9,256 nt of DNA from JBKBMT01 sp046295655 (GTDB lineage Bacteria > Pseudomonadota > Alphaproteobacteria > Rhodobacterales > Rhodobacteraceae): NCBI GenBank assembly GCA_046295655.1, contig JBKBMT010000089.1, forward strand, positions 1-9,256. The letters are read 5' to 3'. The notes under the pieces were generated by a model, which saw nothing but the letters and a program-made list of their open reading frames with translations, was not told the origin of the DNA and searched no databases. Below are positions 5,071-9,256 of this stretch, in pieces (the stretch's first letter is position 1; each line of letters opens with the position of its first letter). The position numbers and the translations under genes are program-made.

Positions 5071-7170
5071 ATGACGCAAACCGCACGACCGCGCCGGCAC
5101 GGACTGGCCTGGCTTCTGATTACCGCGGCGGCAGCCGCCTGCCCGGCCGCGGCGCAGGAGACGCCCGGCCCCGGCACCTTCCTGGGCCGGCTGATCTTCG
5201 GCGCAGGCCAGCAGAAGGTGGCCATCGACACGCCGCAGTCGGTGACGGCGGTCGAGCAGGAGGACATCGACCGCGAACAGCCGCAAACCGTGGGTCAGGC
5301 CCTGCGGAACGTGCCGGGCGCGCAGATCGCGGGCTCCGACCGGCCGTTGGGCTTCGCCTTCAACATCCGTGGCATCGGCGCCACCGAACAGTCCGCCAGC
5401 GAGGCGCGCATCATCGTGAACGTGGACGGGGTGCCCAAGTTTTACGAACAGTACCGGCTGGGGTCGTTCTTTTCCGAACCCGAACTGTATCGGCGGGTCG
5501 AGGTGCTGCGCGGGCCGGGATCGGCCACGCTCTACGGGTCCGGCGCGATCGGCGGGGCGATCAACTTCGAGACCAAGGACGCGGGCGACTTCATCCCCGA
5601 GGGCGGGCGCGGCGCGCTGCGGCTGAAGTTCGGCTTCGAGTCGAACGGCAACGGACGGCTGTTCTCGGGCATCTACGCCGCGCGGCCCGCCGATGGCGCC
5701 GAGTTCCTGGCCGCGTTCGGCTACCGCACCGCCGCCGAATACAAGGACGGCAGCGGCACAGCGTTGCGGGGCAGTGCCTTCGATGCGCCATCCGCGCTGG
5801 TCAAGGGCACCTTCGCATTGTCCGACACCCAGACCCTGCGCCTGTCCTGGCAGCGCTTCAAATCGGATGCCGACGACGCGGCGCTGGCCCAGACGGGGGG
5901 CGGCAACGCCATCGCCGACGTCTTCGGGCAGGTGGACCGCGAGGTCACCGACGACACCTTCAGCCTCGACTGGCGGATGCGGGGCGACGGCTGGCTGAAC
6001 CCTCGGGTGCAGTTTGCCTATTCCGATACGACCGTGATCCAGTCCGACGCCCGCGACCTGACAGGCGCGGCGCAGCCCTGCTTCCCCTTTCCCTCGAACC
6101 TCAACGTCTTCTGCGACGTGGAATACGGCTACCGCACGGCGATGCTGAAGGTCGAGAACACCGCCGAACTCGCCGGGACGGGTTCGAAGGCGTTCCTGAC
6201 CTTCGGCCTGCAGGCCACCAGCCAGCGGCGCGTCGCCGACAGCGCGGGCCCCTTGGGCTTCCACCCCGAGGGGCGCGACCGCAAGATCGGTCTCTATGCC
6301 CAGGGCGAGATCGTCATCGGCGATCGGCTGACGCTGATCCCCGGGGCGCGCGTGGATTTCGCCCGCCGCACGCCCGGCACCCAGGTGCCCGGCGGTGCGA
6401 CGGTGGAGGACGAGGCGAAGGCGCTGACCTTCGCCGCGCTCTACAGGCTTTCCGACGGCCTGTCGGTCTTCGGCTCGGCCGCCCGCACCGAACGGCTGCC
6501 GACGCTCGACGAACTCTATTCCTGGTCCGCCACCAAGGCACCGGCGCTGACGCTCGACAAGGAAAAGGCCGTGAACCTCGAGCTGGGCGTGGCCTACAGC
6601 CGCGAGGGCGTCTTGCGCGACGGCGACAGCCTTCAGGTCAAGGCGACGGTGTTCCGCAACCGGATCGACGACCTCATCACCACCACCGCCACTACCGACA
6701 CGGTGTTCTTCCGCAACCTGGCGCGGGCCGAGTTCACCGGCGGCGAGATCGAGGCGGGCTATGAGACCGACCGTTTCTTCACCCGCCTCGCCTATGCCCG
6801 GGCGCGCGGCAGGGACCGCGATTTCGGCTACACGCTGGCCACCTCGCCCGCCGAAAACCTGGCGCTGACCCTCGGCCTGCGCCTGCCCGACCGCGGGCTG
6901 GAGTTCGGCTGGCGCGGCACCTTCGTGGACAGCATCACCACCGCCACGCGCAACGTCACCACCGGGGCGATTACCTCCACCGACTTCCCCGGCTACGACG
7001 TGCACGACTTCTTCGTGAGCTGGAAGCCGCAGACCGGTCCGCTGGCGGGGTTCGACGTGCAGTTCGCGGTCGAGAATGCCTTCAACGCCGACTACCGCAA
7101 CAACCTGGCGCTCGACCGCGGCCGGGGGCGGACCTACAAGCTCAGCCTCGCGAAGGCGCTGACGTGGTGA
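5071..7170 (+). CDS. hmuR: TonB-dependent haem/haemoprotein outer-membrane receptor HmuR
   Basis: Outer-membrane gated beta-barrel that binds haem or haemoproteins and imports haem using TonB. It has 699 residues: a signal peptide (about 1-29, ending PAAAQ), a plug domain with TPQSVTAVEQEDI (54-66), QTVGQALRNVPG (72-83), INVDG-like VNVDGV (116-121) and VEVLRGPGSATLYGSGAIGGAIN (143-165), then a barrel that ends in a C-terminal Trp. ERLPTLDELYS (474-484) sits where haem receptors usually have FRAPTLEELY. The NPNL element and the usual conserved histidines are missing: the only histidines are His10, in the signal peptide, His398 and His645. Cys337 and Cys348 probably form a disulfide in an extracellular loop. 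The ATG at 5071 was chosen because a signal peptide follows directly and GGGGA lies 6 bases upstream. The frame extends upstream only through the control region. Haem as substrate is inferred mainly from hmuSTUV and could include haem complexes. Confidence 0.88.
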   Translation: MTQTARPRRHGLAWLLITAAAAACPAAAQETPGPGTFLGRLIFGAGQQKVAIDTPQSVTAVEQEDIDREQPQTVGQALRNVPGAQIAGSDRPLGFAFNIRGIGATEQSASEARIIVNVDGVPKFYEQYRLGSFFSEPELYRRVEVLRGPGSATLYGSGAIGGAINFETKDAGDFIPEGGRGALRLKFGFESNGNGRLFSGIYAARPADGAEFLAAFGYRTAAEYKDGSGTALRGSAFDAPSALVKGTFALSDTQTLRLSWQRFKSDADDAALAQTGGGNAIADVFGQVDREVTDDTFSLDWRMRGDGWLNPRVQFAYSDTTVIQSDARDLTGAAQPCFPFPSNLNVFCDVEYGYRTAMLKVENTAELAGTGSKAFLTFGLQATSQRRVADSAGPLGFHPEGRDRKIGLYAQGEIVIGDRLTLIPGARVDFARRTPGTQVPGGATVEDEAKALTFAALYRLSDGLSVFGSAARTERLPTLDELYSWSATKAPALTLDKEKAVNLELGVAYSREGVLRDGDSLQVKATVFRNRIDDLITTTATTDTVFFRNLARAEFTGGEIEAGYETDRFFTRLAYARARGRDRDFGYTLATSPAENLALTLGLRLPDRGLEFGWRGTFVDSITTATRNVTTGAITSTDFPGYDVHDFFVSWKPQTGPLAGFDVQFAVENAFNADYRNNLALDRGRGRTYKLSLAKALTW

Positions 7171-7577
7171 GGGCGGTTGCTATCCTCTTGGCCTTGGCGC
7201 TACCCGCGGCGGCCGAGACGCCGGGGGCGGGGGCCTTGCGGCTCGAGCTCAACCGGCTGGACGCCGAGGGCGCCGCCTGCCGGCTGACCTTCGTGGCCGA
7301 GAACGGGTGGGCGCCGCTGTCTTCGCTGGTGATCGAAACGGTGCTCTTCGACCGCGGCGGCCGGGTGGCGGCGTTGACGCTGTTCGACTTCGGCGAGCTT
7401 CCGCAGGGCCGTCGCCGGGTGCGGCAGTTCGATGTGGCGGGCACCGACTGCGGGTCGATCGGTCAGGTTCTGGTCAACGGCGTGGCGACGTGCACCGGCC
7501 CGGGGGCAGAGCGTGCCGCCTGCGCCGCCGCGCTGTCGGTCGCGGGTTCGGCCGAGGGCGTGGAGGTTGCGCAGTGA
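7164..7577 (+). CDS. Small exported four-cysteine protein of unknown function in the hmuR-tonB operon
   Basis: Not a family I can name. The 137-residue product starts with a short signal peptide (AVAILLALALPAAA, cleavage near residue 17), so it should be periplasmic or membrane-facing. The mature part alternates short hydrophobic strands (LRLELNRL, CRLTFVAENG, SSLVIETVLFD, RVAALTLFDFGELP, RRVRQFDV), which suggests a small beta-sandwich. Cysteines lie at 39, 96, 110 and 120 and could form two disulfides. GTG at 7164 overlaps the last two codons and stop of hmuR. A second GTG at 7167 is the next codon and gives a GTGA overlap. GAAGG lies 7 bases upstream. The stop overlaps the exbB GTG start. 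Its place between receptor and exbB, with full coupling, argues for a role in haem uptake or in assembly of the TonB complex. I recall similar unnamed proteins beside exbB in other Rhodobacterales, but this is unverified. Confidence 0.8.
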   Translation: MVRAVAILLALALPAAAETPGAGALRLELNRLDAEGAACRLTFVAENGWAPLSSLVIETVLFDRGGRVAALTLFDFGELPQGRRRVRQFDVAGTDCGSIGQVLVNGVATCTGPGAERAACAAALSVAGSAEGVEVAQ

Positions 7578-8242
7578 TCCACCTCGTGCAGGCGCGCGAT
7601 GCGCTGGTCGCGCTGCTCGACCTGGGCGGCTGGGTGGTGGGCGTGATCCTGGCGCTCTCGGTCCTGTCGGGGGCGGTGGTGCTGTGGAAGCTCGTGCAGT
7701 TCCACATGGCCGGCGTCGGGCAGCACACCGCCGTCATGGCCGGTCTTGCCGCCTGGGACGCGGGCCGGGGGCCGCAGGCCTGCGGCCTCGCCGACGGCGC
7801 CCCCAGCCACCTGGGACCGATCTTCGCCATGGCAATGCGCGGCGGAACAGCGATGCGGGAGCGCACCTACGCGCTGGCCGAAGCCCGGCTTGCCCGGCTC
7901 GAATGGGGGTTCAGGCTGCTCGACACGGTGGCCCAGACGGCGCCGCTTCTGGGCCTGTTCGGCACGGTGCTCGGCATGATCGATGCCTTCCGCGCGATGC
8001 AGGCGGCGGGACAGGATGTGGATCCCTCGGTGCTGGCGGGCGGCATCTGGGTGGCCCTGATGACGACCGCGGCGGGTCTGGCGGTGGCCATGCCCGTCTC
8101 GGTCATCCTGTCCTGGTTCGAGGCGCGGGTCGCCGCCGAGCGGCGCATGGCCGAAGTGCTGATCGAGGGCGCGCTGGCGCCGGGAGCATTGCGGGCCGAT
8201 CCGGGCACCGGCGCAGTCCTGACGGAGGCCGTCCATGCCTAG
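7574..8242 (+). CDS. exbB: ExbB-type proton channel protein (MotA/TolQ/ExbB family)
   Basis: Inner-membrane protein whose pentamer holds ExbD and harvests proton-motive force for TonB. It has 222 residues and three membrane helices: about 19-40, 119-139 and 160-181. The family signature QTAPLLGLFGTVLGMIDAF (121-139) and the third-helix motif ALMTTAAGLAVAMP (161-174) are both present. Thr122 and Thr165 correspond to the pore threonines Thr148 and Thr181 of E. coli ExbB. The start is GTG at 7574, giving MIHLVQARDA. It overlaps the upstream stop as GTGA and is preceded by TGGAGG 7 bases upstream. The 3' end overlaps exbD1 by 8 bases. TolQ is the main alternative, but the linkage to a haem receptor and tonB favours ExbB. 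Confidence 0.93.
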   Translation: MIHLVQARDALVALLDLGGWVVGVILALSVLSGAVVLWKLVQFHMAGVGQHTAVMAGLAAWDAGRGPQACGLADGAPSHLGPIFAMAMRGGTAMRERTYALAEARLARLEWGFRLLDTVAQTAPLLGLFGTVLGMIDAFRAMQAAGQDVDPSVLAGGIWVALMTTAAGLAVAMPVSVILSWFEARVAAERRMAEVLIEGALAPGALRADPGTGAVLTEAVHA

Positions 8243-8612
8243 GCTCGCTTCGGCCCGCCGCCGCAGACCGCTGTCGTTGACCTCGCTGATCGACGTGATC
8301 TTCCTGCTGCTGCTCTTCTTCATGCTGACCTCGGTCTTCGACCGTCACGGCGATCTGCCATTCATGGCCGCAGGCGGCGGGATGCCATCGGACACCGGAT
8401 CGGCGCCCGCGTTCCTGCGGGTGACGCCCGACGCGCTGGTGCTGAACACGACCGCGGTCGATCTGGCGGGGCTGGCTGCGGCACTCGAGAACGTCGGCGC
8501 GCCGCTCGTCCTCGTGGCGCCGGCCGGGAACGTCACCGCGCAGCGGCTTGTGGACGTGCTGGTCGCCGCGCGTGACGCGCAGGGCATCAGCCTGCGCCTG
8601 ATCAGGGGCTGA
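8235..8612 (+). CDS. exbD: ExbD-type biopolymer transport protein (first copy, Asp intact)
   Basis: Single-span inner-membrane protein with a short cytoplasmic N-terminus and a periplasmic domain, partner of ExbB and TonB. It has 125 residues: a basic N-terminus (ARRRR, 7-11), then a membrane helix LTSLIDVIFLLLLFFMLTS (15-33) and a periplasmic part with the small fold ending SLRLIRG. Asp20 is the equivalent of the essential proton-carrying Asp25 of E. coli ExbD. The ATG at 8235 lies inside the end of exbB (8-base overlap) and has GGAGG 6 bases upstream. The protein is a little shorter than E. coli ExbD (141). TolR is the alternative family, less likely in this operon. Confidence 0.91.
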   Translation: MPRLASARRRRPLSLTSLIDVIFLLLLFFMLTSVFDRHGDLPFMAAGGGMPSDTGSAPAFLRVTPDALVLNTTAVDLAGLAAALENVGAPLVLVAPAGNVTAQRLVDVLVAARDAQGISLRLIRG

Positions 8613-8617
8613 CTCCG

Positions 8618-9004
8618 ATGCCCCGCCGGGCCGCCCCGCGCCGCCGATCCGAGCCCACGATCGCGCTGATCAACATCGTCTTCCTCATGCTGGTCTTCTT
8701 CCTGGTCGCCGGGCAGGTGGCGGCGCCCGTCAGCCGCGAGGTCGAGCTGGTCGAGGCGGATCTGGCCGAAGCGCGCCCGCCCGACGAGGCGCTTGTCCTG
8801 CGCGCCGACGGAACGACGCTCTGGCGCGGGGCGCCGGTAGCGCCCGAGGACTTCGCGGCGGCCGTCGGGGGCGAGGGTCCGCTGCGCCTGCTGCCCGACC
8901 GCGCGGCGCCCGCAGCGGAGCTGGTTGCCGTCGCTGCGCGGCTGCGCGCGGCGGCCGGGGACCGTCCGGTGCACCTGGTGACGAAACGGAGCCTCGCGCG
9001 ATGA
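8618..9004 (+). CDS. Second ExbD-like protein with Asn in place of the proton-carrying Asp
   Basis: A 128-residue single-span protein with the same layout as the preceding ExbD: a basic N-terminus (PRRAAPRRR), one membrane helix TIALINIVFLMLVFFLVAG (14-32) and a periplasmic domain of about 95 residues. The helix position normally occupied by the essential Asp (LIDV) is Asn19 (LINI), so this copy should not carry protons by itself. The two proteins differ strongly outside the helix, so this is an old paralogue rather than a recent duplicate. It starts 5 bases after the exbD stop, with a weak AGGGGC about 9 bases upstream, and its stop overlaps the tonB start as ATGA. The likely role is to form a mixed ExbD dimer inside ExbB. 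A structural-only or regulatory role is also possible. ExbD family membership is firm; the mechanism is inference. Confidence 0.88.
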   Translation: MPRRAAPRRRSEPTIALINIVFLMLVFFLVAGQVAAPVSREVELVEADLAEARPPDEALVLRADGTTLWRGAPVAPEDFAAAVGGEGPLRLLPDRAAPAAELVAVAARLRAAAGDRPVHLVTKRSLAR

Positions 9005-9256
9005 ACCGGGGGCGCATTCTGGCCGGAGCGGCAGCGCTGGCGGTTTCGGGGGCGCTGCATGCGGCCGGGCTCACGCTGGCGGTCCCGCAGGTTCCTGCGG
9101 TTCAGCTCGAGGGCGGCGGGGAACCCGCACCTTCCGTCCTCGGCAGCGCCTTTGCCGACTTTGCAGCGGGCGGGGCCCCCGTCTCCCCTGCGCCCGTTGC
9201 GGCTGTTTCTCCCGAAATCGCCCCAGCCAACGCAGCGCCTCTCGCGCGCTCCGCCG
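9001..9256 (+). CDS. tonB: TonB-like energy transducer, N-terminal part (runs off the right edge)
   Basis: The first 85 codons of a TonB protein, which links ExbBD in the inner membrane to receptors such as HmuR. The N-terminal helix reads ILAGAAALAVSGALHAAGL (6-24) and carries Ser16 and His20, the same S-x3-H pair at the same positions as in E. coli TonB, where it is needed for contact with ExbBD. After the helix the chain becomes rich in proline and alanine (APVSPAPVAAVSPEIAPA), as expected of the periplasm-spanning region. The C-terminal receptor-binding domain lies outside the window. ATG at 9001 overlaps the upstream stop as ATGA, with CGGAG about 9 bases upstream. It is most likely a dedicated transducer for this haem system. 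Confidence 0.85.
   Translation, partial: MNRGRILAGAAALAVSGALHAAGLTLAVPQVPAVQLEGGGEPAPSVLGSAFADFAAGGAPVSPAPVAAVSPEIAPANAAPLARSA

Noticed and set aside
4966..7005. 679-codon minus-strand open frame antisense to hmuR
   Set aside because: It mirrors the codon structure of the receptor and has no family resemblance. The plus-strand receptor motifs are unambiguous.
1..9256. CRISPR arrays, tRNA or rRNA genes, insertion sequences
   Set aside because: No regular repeat-spacer pattern, RNA gene sequence or transposase-like protein was seen on either strand.

Overview
The window is very GC-rich, with tightly overlapping genes. It reads as chromosomal DNA of an alphaproteobacterium, most likely a Rhodobacteraceae member. 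The reasons are the style of the haem locus, a pair of divergent ExbD proteins, an IscR-type box as the apparent iron-responsive operator, and a sulfide-dehydrogenase-type flavoprotein remnant. Nearly all of the window is one haem (haemin) acquisition locus built as two divergent operons around a 229-bp control region at 4842-5070.

Left flank (1 to about 1060, minus strand): two broken genes. The first is a frameshifted DUF3489-like remnant that runs off the left edge (1-203). The second is a 236-codon C-terminal piece of an FCSD/SoxF-type flavoprotein (291-1001) that has lost its N-terminal FAD-binding half. They look like debris of a rearrangement whose breakpoint lies just past the end of the haem operon.

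Leftward operon (4841 to 1065, minus strand): hmuS (cytoplasmic haem-binding/degrading protein), hmuT (periplasmic haem-binding protein), hmuU (FecCD-type permease) and hmuV (ATPase). Every junction is an ATGA or TGATG overlap, so translation is probably coupled along the operon.

Rightward operon (5071 to the right edge, plus strand): hmuR (TonB-dependent outer-membrane receptor), an unrecognised small exported protein with four cysteines, exbB, two different exbD-like genes, and the 5' part of tonB. All but one of these genes overlap. The receptor therefore carries its own dedicated energising complex.

How it works together (inference from families): HmuR takes haem across the outer membrane using proton-motive force delivered by ExbB-ExbD-TonB. 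HmuT hands it to HmuUV in the inner membrane, and HmuS receives it in the cytoplasm. One IscR-like palindrome at 4950-4974 overlaps the best promoter candidates in both directions and could switch both operons with iron status.

The oddities most worth a second look are the second ExbD, which has Asn in place of the proton-carrying Asp; a haem receptor with only two histidines in its mature chain and no canonical haem-ligand motifs; the conserved-looking unknown gene between receptor and exbB; and a Cys/His-rich 40-codon open frame that ends exactly on the hmuS start codon.
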